Positions 9,390 through 17,862 of a stretch of DNA of 64,000 nucleotides are shown piece after piece. The notes beneath the pieces are model-generated. The model searched no databases, was not told the origin of the DNA, and saw only the letters and a program-made list of their open reading frames with translations. A program made the position numbers and the translations under genes. This DNA comes from an uncultured Bacteroidales bacterium (GTDB lineage: Bacteria; Bacteroidota; Bacteroidia; Bacteroidales; Bacteroidaceae): NCBI GenBank assembly GCA_902779165.1, contig CACZAN010000006.1:1-64000 (forward strand), in the 5' to 3' direction. Position 1 is the first letter of the stretch. Each line of letters starts with the position of its first letter.

Positions 9390-11561
9390 TTACTTGAGCC
9401 AGCGGGCGAGCCAGTTGAAGTACGTACGCTGCCAGAGGATTCCGTTCTGCGGTTTCAGCACCCAGTGGTTCTCGTCGGGATAAAGGAGAAGTTCTGCTTC
9501 GATGCCTTTCATGCGGGCGGCATTGAAGGCGCTCATGCCTTGGGTGGCATTGATGCGGTAGTCCTTCTCGCCGTGGATGCATAGAATGGGTGTGTCCCAC
9601 TGGTCGACAAAGAGATGGGGTGAGTTGCGGTATGTGCGGTCGGCATTGGCCGTACGGCCTTTGTTCCAGTAGGCGTCGTCGTACTCCCAGTTTGAGAACC
9701 AGTTTTCCTCGGTTTCTGTGTACATTGCCTCGAGGTTGAAGGCTCCGTCGTGTGAGATGAAGCATTTGAAGCGTTTGTCGTGGTGACCGGCAAGGTAATA
9801 TACACTGAATCCGCCGAACGAAGCACCGACAGCTCCGAGGCGGTCGCGATCGACATAAGGGAGCGAGTCGCAGGCATCGTCGATGGCTGCGAGGTAGTCG
9901 TTCATGCATTGCCCTGTCCAGTCACCGGAGATTTCCTCGAGCCATTCCTGTCCGAAGCCAGGCAGGCCTCGGCGGTTGGGAGCGATGATGACGTAGCCCT
10001 GCGATGCCATGATGTAGAAGTTCCATCGATAGGACCAGAACTGTGATACGGGCGACTGGGGGCCTCCCTCGCAGAAGAGTAGTGTTGGGTATTTTTTTGT
10101 GGGATCGAAGTGAGGGGGCTTGATGATCCAGTAAAGGAGCTGCTGCCCATCGGTGGTGGGGCACCATCGGGGTTCGCAGCTGCCGGGTGCGAGCTGGGAG
10201 AGGATGTGGTCGTTTTCAGCGGTGACGCGGATTTCCTCGGCGACGGAATCGTCGAGCACGCTGACCAGATAGAGGTCGGCGGGGTGGAAGAAGTCATGGC
10301 GCTCCATAAGGAGGCAATTCGATTTGCCATTAACCAGTTGCAATGCCCCCCAGTCGGCTTGGTCGCTGGTGAGCTGTGCTACTTGTCCTTCGAGGTTGGT
10401 GCGGTAGAGGTTGACGGTGGCGTGCCAGACTCCTATATAATATAAGGTGTTGTTGTCTGGCGCCCAGATGAAGTCATCGACGTTGCTGTCGAATGATTCT
10501 GTGACGTAGCGTTTCTCGTTCGTTTTGAGGTCTAAGACGCAGAGTCGCTGCCGGTCTGCCTCGTAGCCGTTGCGTTGCATAGACAGCCAAGCAATGTATC
10601 GTCCGTCAGGCGAGAACTTTGGATTCTGGTCATATCCGGGGTTGTTTGCAAGATTCCCGGGGTCGTTGACGGCCTGATTCTTCATTGTCTTGCTGGGCTC
10701 GATGTCGGGTTCCACGTAGTCTTCGGGCTTGCATAGATTCTTGGCTTTTCGGGTTTCTATGTCGAAGAGGAAGATGTCGGAGTCGGTGCTGATGCTGTAT
10801 GCGAGACCGGTCTTAGTGCGACAGGTGTAGGCAATGCTTTTGGAGTCTGGTGACCATGCGAGCTGCTCGATGCCGCCAAAGGGCTCCATGGGAGATTCGA
10901 AGGGCTGGCCTTCGAGGATGTCGAATTCCTCCGCGATGCTGCCATCGCCATTTACTGAGCAGACAAAGGGGTGGGGTATGCTTTCGACATAATGGTCCCA
11001 ATGCCGGTACATGAGGTCTGTGATGACTCGTCCTGTGCTCTGCGGTAGGTCGGCAGGACGTTCCTGAATGATGTCGTGATAGGGAACGGCCTTGATGATG
11101 ATGACGCGTTTCTGGTCAGGAGCGAAGATGAATCCTTGTACCTCGCCGCCGGTTTTTGTCACTTGCTTGCGCGACTTGCCTTTTGCGTTCATCGTCCATA
11201 TCTCACCTTTGCTGGCGAAGGCCAGCTTGTTGTTGTCGAGCCAGACGGGATCGCTGCCTGGTCCGAGGAAGGTCTCTTTGTCCTTGCTGTTGTCTGTGCT
11301 GGCATCGGAGTTTACGGGGCGGACGTAGATGATGGTGTTGCTGCGGTTTTCTTTTACGCTGTAGTATGTGACCTGATAGGCTACGCGCTTGCCGTCGGGG
11401 CTGACGGCGTAGGCACCGATACGTCCCATGGCCCAGAGTGCTTCTGGGGTGAGTGTGTCGCTCTGGAGTTGGATGTCGCTGCGTGTGATAACAGGCTTTT
11501 GATCTTTCGTGCATGCAGTCATGATGGCGATGACAGAAAGTAAGAAGGCGAGTCGTTTCAT
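9390..11561 (-). CDS. S9-family prolyl-oligopeptidase-type lipoprotein peptidase
   Basis: A 723-residue protein with a lipoprotein signal (MKRLAFLLSVIAIMTAC, lipidated Cys about residue 17). Residues ~40-450 form a WD40-like/beta-propeller region with repeated SPDGK/SPDSK/APDN motifs (SPDGKRVAYQ, SPDSKSIAYT, SPDGRYIAWL). The C-terminal alpha/beta-hydrolase domain has the catalytic Ser at ~581 (VGASFGG), Asp ~667 (GEKDYR) and His ~699 (DENHW), all in order. It should cleave short peptides in the periplasm or at the outer membrane. It follows yidC by 5 bp, an arrangement common in Bacteroidetes. Confidence 0.92.
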   Translation of the reverse strand: MKRLAFLLSVIAIMTACTKDQKPVITRSDIQLQSDTLTPEALWAMGRIGAYAVSPDGKRVAYQVTYYSVKENRSNTIIYVRPVNSDASTDNSKDKETFLGPGSDPVWLDNNKLAFASKGEIWTMNAKGKSRKQVTKTGGEVQGFIFAPDQKRVIIIKAVPYHDIIQERPADLPQSTGRVITDLMYRHWDHYVESIPHPFVCSVNGDGSIAEEFDILEGQPFESPMEPFGGIEQLAWSPDSKSIAYTCRTKTGLAYSISTDSDIFLFDIETRKAKNLCKPEDYVEPDIEPSKTMKNQAVNDPGNLANNPGYDQNPKFSPDGRYIAWLSMQRNGYEADRQRLCVLDLKTNEKRYVTESFDSNVDDFIWAPDNNTLYYIGVWHATVNLYRTNLEGQVAQLTSDQADWGALQLVNGKSNCLLMERHDFFHPADLYLVSVLDDSVAEEIRVTAENDHILSQLAPGSCEPRWCPTTDGQQLLYWIIKPPHFDPTKKYPTLLFCEGGPQSPVSQFWSYRWNFYIMASQGYVIIAPNRRGLPGFGQEWLEEISGDWTGQCMNDYLAAIDDACDSLPYVDRDRLGAVGASFGGFSVYYLAGHHDKRFKCFISHDGAFNLEAMYTETEENWFSNWEYDDAYWNKGRTANADRTYRNSPHLFVDQWDTPILCIHGEKDYRINATQGMSAFNAARMKGIEAELLLYPDENHWVLKPQNGILWQRTYFNWLARWLK

Positions 11562-11566
11562 AATGT

Positions 11567-13513
11567 TTATTTCTTTTGCTGGCGCTGCTGCTGTTGCTCA
11601 GCCATCTTCTGTAGTGCTTCGAGCCGGGCAGCCATGCCGGATTGTTTCTTGGGGTTGTTGGCGTTCTTTGCCTTGTAGGCTTCGAGTTGTGCGAGTAGCT
11701 TCTCGTCATTGGTGGTCTTGCGTAGGAACCACATGATGAGTATGCTGGTCAGTCCTGAGAGGAAGTAGTAGTAGTTGAGTCCTGAGCTGTAGGTGTTGAA
11801 CATGAAGAAGAACATGAGCGGCATGAGGTACATCATCCAGCGCATCATCTTCATCGACTGTTCCTGTTCGGGCGACATGGCTGCGCTCTGCTGTTGCTTC
11901 ATCGAGATCCAGGTGTTGACGATCTGCATGACGCAGAAGAGTACGCAGAAGATGCTGAGGTGGTCGCCAATGAGCCAGAGGTCTTTGCCCCAGTGGATGA
12001 CATCGTCGTAGGCTGAGAGGTCGTCGGCCCAGAGGAAGCTCTGTCCGCGCAGCTCGATAGCGTTAGGAACGAAGTTGAAGAGAGCAATCCAGATAGGTGC
12101 CTGTATGAGCATGGGCAGACATCCTCCCATGGGTGAGACGCCGTATTGAGAATAGAGCTGCATCATTTCCTGCTGTTTTTTCATGGCGTCTTCCTTCTTG
12201 GGATATTTCTTGTTGAGTTCGTCAATTTTGGGTTTGAGTACGCGCATTCGGGCGCTGGCCATGTAGCTCTTCTTGGTGGCGGGATAGACGAGTGCCTTGA
12301 CGATGATGGTCAGCAGCAGGAGTACGAGTCCCATGTGGAGTCCGAATCCCTTGAGCCAGTCGAAGAGGTAGATGATGAACCATCGGTTGATCCATCGTAC
12401 GATGGGCCATCCGAGGTATACGAGGTCTTCGAGTTCGAGGTCTTTGTCCTGTATGAGGCTGAGGTCGTTGTGTGCTTTCAGGGTGTGGAAGTCATTGGGC
12501 CCGAGGTACATCTGCAGTTGTGTGGGCTGTGCGCCTGTGGGGTCGAATGCTGTTTGCAGCGATGCATCGTAGTTTTTCAGGTAGCCTTGTCCTTTTTTGT
12601 ATAGCTGTGATTTGAGGTGGGCATTCTGGAAGTGCTGCTGGCTGATGATTACTGCGCTGAAGAACTGGTTCTTGAAGGCGACCCAGTCGAGGGGTTCCTC
12701 CATGTCCTCTTCGTCGTCAGAGGTTTCGCTGAGGTTGTCGGTGTCGCCGTCGGCCTCGTGGTAGCGGATGCAGGCGTAGCGCTGTTCGAAGTCAAAGCCT
12801 TTCTCGAGCTGCCGTGCGCGGTCTGTCCACTGGATGTCGAGTGCCTTCATCGATGGGGCAAAGAGGTTGCTGATGTTGCGGGCGGTGATGATCATATCGA
12901 CCATGTAGGCATCAGGGTGCAGGCGGTAGTCGATGTCGAGGGAGCCGGAGGCGAGAGGGAGGCGCAGGGTGAGGTTCTCGGCGGAAAAACCGCCGGGTAC
13001 GCTGCCGGAGGAGGGGAGGGCGCTGTCTGAGGCGGCAGCGGGGTTGGGACTTACAACTTGGAAGTAGAGGTCTGAGGTGCGGATGTTCTCTTGCTTGGCG
13101 GCGAGGGCGAGGCTGAGTCGGGCGTCTTCCTTGGTGAGGAGTCGCACGGGCTGCTTGTCCTGATCGAGGTGTCCTTTGATGATGGCTTCTTCGATGACGC
13201 CTCCGTGGGTGTTGATGGTGACTTTCACGAGGTCGTTCTCAAGGGTGATGAGCTGCTCTGTGCCCTGGCTGGCTGCAAAGAGTAATGAAGTGGAGTCGGG
13301 GAGGGCTGTAGCCGCGGGTGAACCGCCACGCAGGCTGTCCTGAAGGGCTTGTTCAGCGGCTTCGATGTTTTGTGCTTCAAGTTGCTGGGCGGCGGCAATG
13401 GAGTCGCGTTCGCGCTGTGCTTTGAGTTGTGCCTCACTGGGTCGGCTGTACCACGAGAAGAGGATGAGCACGAGTGCCATGAGGATGAATCCTGTTACGG
13501 TGTTCTTGTCCAT
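11567..13513 (-). CDS. yidC: Membrane protein insertase YidC
   Basis: A 648-residue protein in the Gram-negative YidC layout: an N-terminal membrane segment (MDKNTVTGFILMALVLILFSWY), a large periplasmic beta-domain (~60-355), then the conserved five-helix core (~370-610) with PATKKSYMASARMRVLKPK and MGGCLPMLIQAPIWIALF, and a basic Gln/Lys-rich C-terminus. It inserts and folds inner-membrane proteins with or without SecYEG. It lies between engB (64 bp upstream) and the S9 peptidase (5 bp downstream). In many relatives pyrG precedes yidC; here engB does. Confidence 0.97.
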   Translation of the reverse strand: MDKNTVTGFILMALVLILFSWYSRPSEAQLKAQRERDSIAAAQQLEAQNIEAAEQALQDSLRGGSPAATALPDSTSLLFAASQGTEQLITLENDLVKVTINTHGGVIEEAIIKGHLDQDKQPVRLLTKEDARLSLALAAKQENIRTSDLYFQVVSPNPAAASDSALPSSGSVPGGFSAENLTLRLPLASGSLDIDYRLHPDAYMVDMIITARNISNLFAPSMKALDIQWTDRARQLEKGFDFEQRYACIRYHEADGDTDNLSETSDDEEDMEEPLDWVAFKNQFFSAVIISQQHFQNAHLKSQLYKKGQGYLKNYDASLQTAFDPTGAQPTQLQMYLGPNDFHTLKAHNDLSLIQDKDLELEDLVYLGWPIVRWINRWFIIYLFDWLKGFGLHMGLVLLLLTIIVKALVYPATKKSYMASARMRVLKPKIDELNKKYPKKEDAMKKQQEMMQLYSQYGVSPMGGCLPMLIQAPIWIALFNFVPNAIELRGQSFLWADDLSAYDDVIHWGKDLWLIGDHLSIFCVLFCVMQIVNTWISMKQQQSAAMSPEQEQSMKMMRWMMYLMPLMFFFMFNTYSSGLNYYYFLSGLTSILIMWFLRKTTNDEKLLAQLEAYKAKNANNPKKQSGMAARLEALQKMAEQQQQRQQKK

Positions 13514-13577
13514 TATGTTTATTTTACGATTTTGCGATTTATGATTTTACGAAATAACAATATAACGATTTGCGATT

Positions 13578-14228
13578 TTATAACTGTGCGATCTCTTTGT
13601 TTATTTCTTCAATGTAGTTGAGGAGTTCTTCGCGCCCTTGTCTGGTCTCTGAAGAGGTGATGAAGTGGGGTGGTATTGGTTCCCATTCTTCGGCCAGCTG
13701 TTGTATGTAGGCGTTTATGTTTTCTGCGAGTTGCGCTCTGCTGAGTTTGTCGGCCTTGGTGAAAACGATGCTGAATGGCACGTTGCTCTCTCCCAACCAG
13801 CTCATGAATTCGAGGTCTATTTGCTGGGGGGCGTGTCGGCAGTCGATGAGTACAAAGAGGTTCGAGAGGTTGTGTCGCTGAAGGATGTAGCTGCTGATCA
13901 TTTGTTCGAGCTTGGCTCGCTGTGATTTGCTGCGCTGTGCGAATCCGTAGCCTGGCAGGTCTACGATGTACCATGTGGCGGCTTTCTTGGCGGCAGCACC
14001 GCCGAATGCGCTGTTGGGCTCGGAATGGATTTCGAAGTGGTTGATGAGCATGGTCTTTCCGGGGGTGGCAGAGGTTTTTGCGAGGTGCTTCTGCCCCGTC
14101 AGCATGTTGATGAGGCTGGACTTGCCAACGTTGCTTCGCCCGATGAAGGCGTACTCGGGCTGATTGTGCTCTGGGCACTGGCTGATGAGTGCGCTGCTCT
14201 TGATGTATGTTGCACTAAAGATATTCAC
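13578..14228 (-). CDS. engB: Ribosome biogenesis GTP-binding protein EngB/YsxC
   Basis: A 216-residue TRAFAC GTPase. G1 is [14 protein letters not shown] (about residues 31-44), G2 region SATPGKT, G3 DLPGYGFA, G4 TKAD and G5 ITSS near the C-terminus. It assists late assembly of the 50S subunit. The start is a GTG at 14228, which gives the usual short N-terminus; no better ATG exists. The sequence has a small insert ([10 protein letters not shown]) between G2 and G3. It begins 14 bp after the DUF3078 gene, in the same operon. Confidence 0.95.
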   Translation of the reverse strand: MNIFSATYIKSSALISQCPEHNQPEYAFIGRSNVGKSSLINMLTGQKHLAKTSATPGKTMLINHFEIHSEPNSAFGGAAAKKAATWYIVDLPGYGFAQRSKSQRAKLEQMISSYILQRHNLSNLFVLIDCRHAPQQIDLEFMSWLGESNVPFSIVFTKADKLSRAQLAENINAYIQQLAEEWEPIPPHFITSSETRQGREELLNYIEEINKEIAQL

Positions 14229-14242
14229 GTGTGTGTGGGTGG

Positions 14243-15652
14243 TTAGAAGTCGTAACTGAGTCCAAAGGAAAGGTTCTCTGTCAGCATCCAGTGTGTCTCG
14301 CGGGCGCTGTCGTCGGTCAGTGTGCCGTCTTCGTTGTACTTGACGTTGTAATATTTGGTGTCTTCGTAGCGTGGGTTGAGGAAGAATTTGGCAGAGAGGT
14401 ATTTATTGATGGCGAAGTTGAAGGTGTTCTCCATCTCTATGCGTGTGAGCTTGAGGTTCGAGAACCAGTAGTTGCGCGAGTGCCAGGAGATGTCCTTGGT
14501 GATCTTGTAGTCGAAGGTGAATTCCACGTTGGGGCCCCAGTCGTGCTTGGAATTGTGGCCCTCCGAGATGCCGTAGCGTGTGACACGGCTGTCGACCTTG
14601 ACGTAGGTGATTTCGTAGGAGAGGGGTGCGAGGTGCAACTTGCCTGTGAAGCGCTTCAGCTTGATGTTGAAGTCCATACCGATGGAGGTGCGGACGTAGA
14701 GGGGCGAGAGGAAGTCGGAGGCTACGTTGGAGGTGTTGCCCTGGAATGCCCGGCAGGGCTGTGACTGCAATTGCAGCTGTGCGGAGTAGTTCCAGTTGCC
14801 GATGGCCTTGATGTTCAGGTTGGAAGTGAGGCGCACGAGGTTGTTGGTGGGGCGGAACTTGGGGACGTTGTTCTCTGCGGCCTGGAATCCGAGCTGGAAG
14901 TCGAAGCGATTGTCGAGCTGCACCTTGCGCTGGTTGTTGTAGTTGAAGTCCACGGCCAGCATGGTGAGCATGGTGTAGGAGTTCACGCCGCCTTTGTACC
15001 AGTTTTTGGAGAAGTAGCTCTGTGAGAACTGTATGGATCCGTTTCCCTTGAACGTCCAGAAGTTCGGCCTCTTGACTTCGGGCTCCACGGCTTCGATGAT
15101 CACTTCGGGCACGGCTTCGGATACTTGCTGTGCAATGCTTCGCTGTTCTTCGACTTTCTGCGACAGGTCAGAGCGCAGGCGCGGGGTGCTCATGATTTCG
15201 GCCTGTGTGGTGGCGAAGAGCTCGGGGTGCTGGACGTAGGCCCGACAAAGCTGTTCGTTGATGAACTCGTTGAGTGCGAGCTGCGGGTCGCTCTCCACTT
15301 GGGGAGGGGACTGGATGGTGGAGTCCGTTGAGAACTCAGCGTTTGCGGGCAGGCTCATGGACTGTGTAAGGGCGCTGGAGTAGAGCGTTGCGGGCCCGAA
15401 GAGTCGGAAGAGGTAGGGACTGGGGCTGGTGGGCGAGGAGGCCATGGTGTCTGCCTTCTGTGTCATCAGGGCCCGGAGCTTCTGGGTGTATGCGGCCACG
15501 ATGGAGTCGTTTTTCGATGCGGCAGCTGCTGGCGAACTCTCGGCTCTGGCCTTTGTCTTGCGCGCAGGGGCAGGGACATAGGTGCTGGCCGGCAGGGGGG
15601 GGATGGTCAGCGCGAGGCAGAACAGTATGGAGATTATTTTATGCGGGTGCAT
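14243..15652 (-). CDS. DUF3078-type outer-membrane beta-barrel protein
   Basis: A 469-residue exported protein (signal peptide [20 protein letters not shown]). Residues ~25-190 are low-complexity and polar. From ~195 on, [20 protein letters not shown] followed by YKGG and alternating aromatic strands matches the DUF3078 barrel family of Bacteroidetes, ending in LSFGLSYDF with a terminal Phe as in outer-membrane proteins. Function is unknown. It is the first gene of the engB-yidC train and has a TACCTTTG box about 30 bases upstream. Confidence 0.85.
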   Translation of the reverse strand: MHPHKIISILFCLALTIPPLPASTYVPAPARKTKARAESSPAAAASKNDSIVAAYTQKLRALMTQKADTMASSPTSPSPYLFRLFGPATLYSSALTQSMSLPANAEFSTDSTIQSPPQVESDPQLALNEFINEQLCRAYVQHPELFATTQAEIMSTPRLRSDLSQKVEEQRSIAQQVSEAVPEVIIEAVEPEVKRPNFWTFKGNGSIQFSQSYFSKNWYKGGVNSYTMLTMLAVDFNYNNQRKVQLDNRFDFQLGFQAAENNVPKFRPTNNLVRLTSNLNIKAIGNWNYSAQLQLQSQPCRAFQGNTSNVASDFLSPLYVRTSIGMDFNIKLKRFTGKLHLAPLSYEITYVKVDSRVTRYGISEGHNSKHDWGPNVEFTFDYKITKDISWHSRNYWFSNLKLTRIEMENTFNFAINKYLSAKFFLNPRYEDTKYYNVKYNEDGTLTDDSARETHWMLTENLSFGLSYDF

Positions 15653-15680
15653 GCGTACCTATTATTCTTCTTTTTCGGTG

Positions 15681-15688
15681 CAAAGGTA
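15681..15688 (-). promoter_or_regulatory. Bacteroidetes -7 box for the DUF3078-engB-yidC operon
   Basis: TACCTTTG on the minus strand, 29 bases ahead of the ATG at 15652. The -33 element is not obvious. Confidence 0.6.
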
Positions 15689-15793
15689 CGAAAAAAACTC
15701 CGAATGGCCATAATCTACCCTTGATTTAGCCTTTTTTTTTTGCAAAAAATGAAAAAAGTGTCCTTTTAACCCTCATACAATGGATTTTTTGTG

Positions 15794-15801
15794 TACTTTT
15801 G
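15794..15801 (+). promoter_or_regulatory. Bacteroidetes -7 box for the sugar kinase
   Basis: TACTTTTG fits TAnnTTTG and lies 35 bases ahead of the ATG at 15837. It falls inside the longer reading frame starting at 15780, which argues for the later start. Confidence 0.6.
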
Positions 15802-15836
15802 TTGCCGATAAACCTCATGATTCTTCATATAGTCCT

Positions 15837-16676
15837 ATGAAATTGATTGTCGACAGCGGCTCCACCAAGACCACGTGGCTCTTGCTGTCCGCCTTGCGCG
15901 AAGCTGCTTCAGAGTTCCATACTTTAGGCATCAATCCTGTCCGGGATGATGAACAGGCCGTGCGCGCCGTTATTGCAGAGGCGGCCGGCAAGTGCGGCGA
16001 GGCAGCCCGGAGCGTTACTGCGGTGTATTTCTACGGTGCCGGCTGCATGGAACCCTATAGCGGCGTGGTGCGTCGGGCGCTGGGCGATGCTTTTCCTGCC
16101 GTCGGTGAACTGTCAGTGGAGAGCGATCTGCTGGGAGCTGCCCGTGCGCTCTGTGGGCATGAGGAGGGCATTGCCTGCATCCTCGGAACAGGCGCAAACT
16201 CTTGTCTCTACGACGGTTGCGACATTGTCCGCCACACGCCTGCTCTGGGTTGGATCCTGGGCGACGAGGGCAGCGGAGCTGTCCTGGGCCGGCTGCTGGT
16301 GGGCGATGTGCTGAAGCGGCAGCTGCCCGAGGCCGTCTGTGCTGCTTTCTTCAATCGTTTCCACCTCACGCAGGCCGACCTCATCGAGCGTGTTTATCGC
16401 CAGCCCCAGCCCAACCGCTTCCTCGCCTCGCTGGTACCCTTCCTTGCAGAACATGTTGAGGATGCATCGGTTCGTCAGCTGCTCGTCTGTGAGTTCCGTC
16501 GCTTTCTGGTCCGCAATGTGGCGGCCTACGGAAGGCCCGACCTCGCCATCTCGTTTGTGGGAGGGGTGGCGTCGCACTTCCGCGGTCCGTTGCAGGAGGC
16601 CGTGGAGGCCGAGGGCTTCCGTTTGGGACGCATCGAGCCGGAACCGGTCAGGGGAATGGCGCTGTTTCATCGTTGA
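15837..16676 (+). CDS. BadF/BadG-type sugar kinase, likely N-acetylglucosamine kinase
   Basis: A 279-residue ASKHA-fold kinase. The phosphate-1 motif is at the start (LIVDSGSTKTTW), phosphate-2 near residue 117 (CILGTGANS), and LGWILGDEGSGAVLG follows, the region that contacts the sugar in GlcNAc kinases of the BadF/BadG/BcrA/BcrD family; an adenosine-like motif SFVGGVASHF is near the C-terminus. It would phosphorylate an amino sugar, possibly during cell-wall recycling. The start at 15837 is chosen because a promoter box lies between it and the earlier candidate at 15780. It is divergent from the DUF3078 operon. Confidence 0.88.
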   Translation: MKLIVDSGSTKTTWLLLSALREAASEFHTLGINPVRDDEQAVRAVIAEAAGKCGEAARSVTAVYFYGAGCMEPYSGVVRRALGDAFPAVGELSVESDLLGAARALCGHEEGIACILGTGANSCLYDGCDIVRHTPALGWILGDEGSGAVLGRLLVGDVLKRQLPEAVCAAFFNRFHLTQADLIERVYRQPQPNRFLASLVPFLAEHVEDASVRQLLVCEFRRFLVRNVAAYGRPDLAISFVGGVASHFRGPLQEAVEAEGFRLGRIEPEPVRGMALFHR

Positions 16677-16872
16677 AGACTTGCCTGAAATGTGCCCTTT
16701 GAAATTGTCTTGTACTGGAGGAATAGGTGGTTCTTCTGCAATTTAGTTGAGTGAATTTCAATTCCCCGTGTCAATTTCCGGCTGGGGCTCCCGGGTGTTG
16801 GAACTACAGTTCCTCGGGTGTGGAAGTAGTAGTTCGGCGGGCGAGGAAGTAGTAGTTCGTTTTCGCCGGGGC

Positions 16873-16902
16873 TGTTAATTGTTAATTGTCAATTGTTAAT
16901 TG
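16873..16902. repeat. TTAATTG heptamer repeats
   Basis: Four near-identical 7-bp units (TTAATTG, with one TCAATTG) in a row. Such arrays are common between genes in Bacteroidales. Confidence 0.75.
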
Positions 16903-16973
16903 CAAAATATCAAAGATCGCTCTGTCATCAGGCTGGTTTGCGGTTCGCTGTTCAACGCCGGCCGGTGGTTCGT

Positions 16974-16995
16974 TAAACTTTAAACCTTAAACTTG
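16974..16995. repeat. TTTAAA-type repeat, same family as the folD leader
   Basis: A 22-base match to the arm at 36600-36629 upstream of folD (units TTAAACT/TTTAAAC/CTTAAAC). Only one arm is present here. Confidence 0.7.
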
Positions 16996-17130
16996 TACAC
17001 GGCTTGCCCGTGTTCCCCTTTTGACACTGCGAAGGTACGGCTTTTTCGCGAGTCCACCAAATCTGCGCCCTCCAATTCGCCCGTTTTTCAGCACCAATTC
17101 GCACTGTTTTCTGACCCCGCCCGATTTTGT

Positions 17131-17310
17131 ACTTTGTGACATGTGACTTTGTGACATTAAGCACCTTGCACATTGCGCATCCTCCTCCTTAAAATATAGT
17201 TTATAATATATATATTACATAATATATATTATTATAATAATAACTCTACTCTGACTACTTTCCCCCATTATGGAAGTTCCTTAATGTCACAAAGTCACAT
17301 GTCACAAAGT
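17131..17310. repeat. 31-bp perfect inverted repeat around an A+T-rich core
   Basis: The arms 17131-17161 and 17280-17310 are perfect reverse complements over 31 bases and enclose 118 bp with a run of TA-rich DNA (about 17192-17247). Each arm contains ACTTTGTGACAT twice, 15 bp apart, so the 12-mer occurs four times, two in each orientation. It could be a small transposon-like element or a multi-site binding region. No ORF is inside. Confidence 0.85.
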
Positions 17311-17368
17311 CCGAAATTGTTGCTTTCCCCGTTTTTTGCAAAAAAAGCCTCAAAATCCCCCCTCCAGA

Positions 17369-17400
17369 TTTGGTGATGTCGAAAAAGAGTTGTATCTTTG
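17369..17400 (+). promoter_or_regulatory. Full -33/-7 Bacteroidetes promoter without an obvious gene
   Basis: TTTG at 17369-17372 and TATCTTTG at 17393-17400 with 20 bases between, the consensus spacing. It reads into the GGAAGTGGC repeats, where no credible protein starts. Confidence 0.65.
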
Positions 17401-17411
17401 CACTGTCAAAA

Positions 17412-17496
17412 GGAAGTGGCAGAAGGAAGCGGCTGGCGGGCAAAAGGAAGTGGCCGGCAGGAGGAAGTGGCTGGCAGAAGGAAGGCGGCAGGCACA
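17412..17496. repeat. Degenerate GGAAGTGGC tandem repeats
   Basis: Five units beginning GGAAG at 17412, 17425, 17446, 17463 and 17480 (steps 13, 21, 17, 17), each continuing TGGC/CGGC and GGCAG-like bases. They lie just downstream of a consensus promoter. Confidence 0.7.
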
Positions 17497-17572
17497 AAGC
17501 ATGTAAGCAGCAATTCGGCAGTTCCTTGTGGCCCCGTATGTAGGGTTGTGAGCGGGCGCAGGTATTTACAAC

Positions 17573-17656
17573 AAAAGGGCCGCTTCTCAGCGACCCTGAT
17601 GCTTCTTGCCTTAGGTATTAGTTCATTTAAGGTAAAAAGATTGTTTTCAGGATAAC
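17573..17656 (-). ncRNA. Candidate small RNA with GNRA-capped terminator hairpin
   Basis: On the minus strand a TACCTTTG -7 box (17662-17669) is followed by about 80 bases without a usable ORF and then a hairpin at 17577-17596: GGGTCGCT, loop GAGA, AGCGGCCC, then TTTTGTTGT. The stem has eight pairs with one G-U and a GNRA tetraloop. This is the layout of a short stand-alone transcript. No -33 element at the right distance was found. Family is unknown to me. Confidence 0.5.
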
Positions 17657-17661
17657 GGCTA

Positions 17662-17669
17662 CAAAGGTA
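17662..17669 (-). promoter_or_regulatory. -7 box of the candidate small RNA
   Basis: TACCTTTG on the minus strand, placed to start transcription near 17657. It also lies outside the GH92 gene, whose stop is at 17863. Confidence 0.5.
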
Positions 17670-17862
17670 GGGGGTATTTGAATACGTTGTTTCTCCAAAT
17701 TGTATGTTTAATAACATGTTTTGCAGAAAAAGATGCTATAAAGGCGATTTGTATGTTAAAAAGCAGGTTTTTCGATTGGTTTCCGAGGGGCTGTTGCATA
17801 CAAAATGCCCCCAAACCCGGCCTAAAGCATGGATTTGAGGGCACGTATAGAGTTTATGATAA

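Larger units (their letters stand above)
16677..17862. other. Gene-poor 1.2-kb stretch built of repeats
   Basis: No convincing protein gene. It holds: two copies of a 15-bp repeat (16822-16836, 16845-16859); TTAATTG heptamers (16873-16902); a copy of the TTTAAA-type repeat seen before folD (16974-16995); a 31-bp inverted repeat around A+T-rich DNA (17131-17310); a well-formed promoter (17369-17400) reading into degenerate GGAAGTGGC repeats (17412-17496); and a probable small RNA on the minus strand (17573-17656). The rest (about 17670-17860) shows nothing clear. Confidence 0.6.

Noticed and set aside
17398..17655. An 85-codon plus-strand frame after the orphan promoter
   Set aside because: It begins at the promoter's -7 box region, translates the GGAAG repeats into low-complexity sequence and runs across the opposite-strand hairpin.
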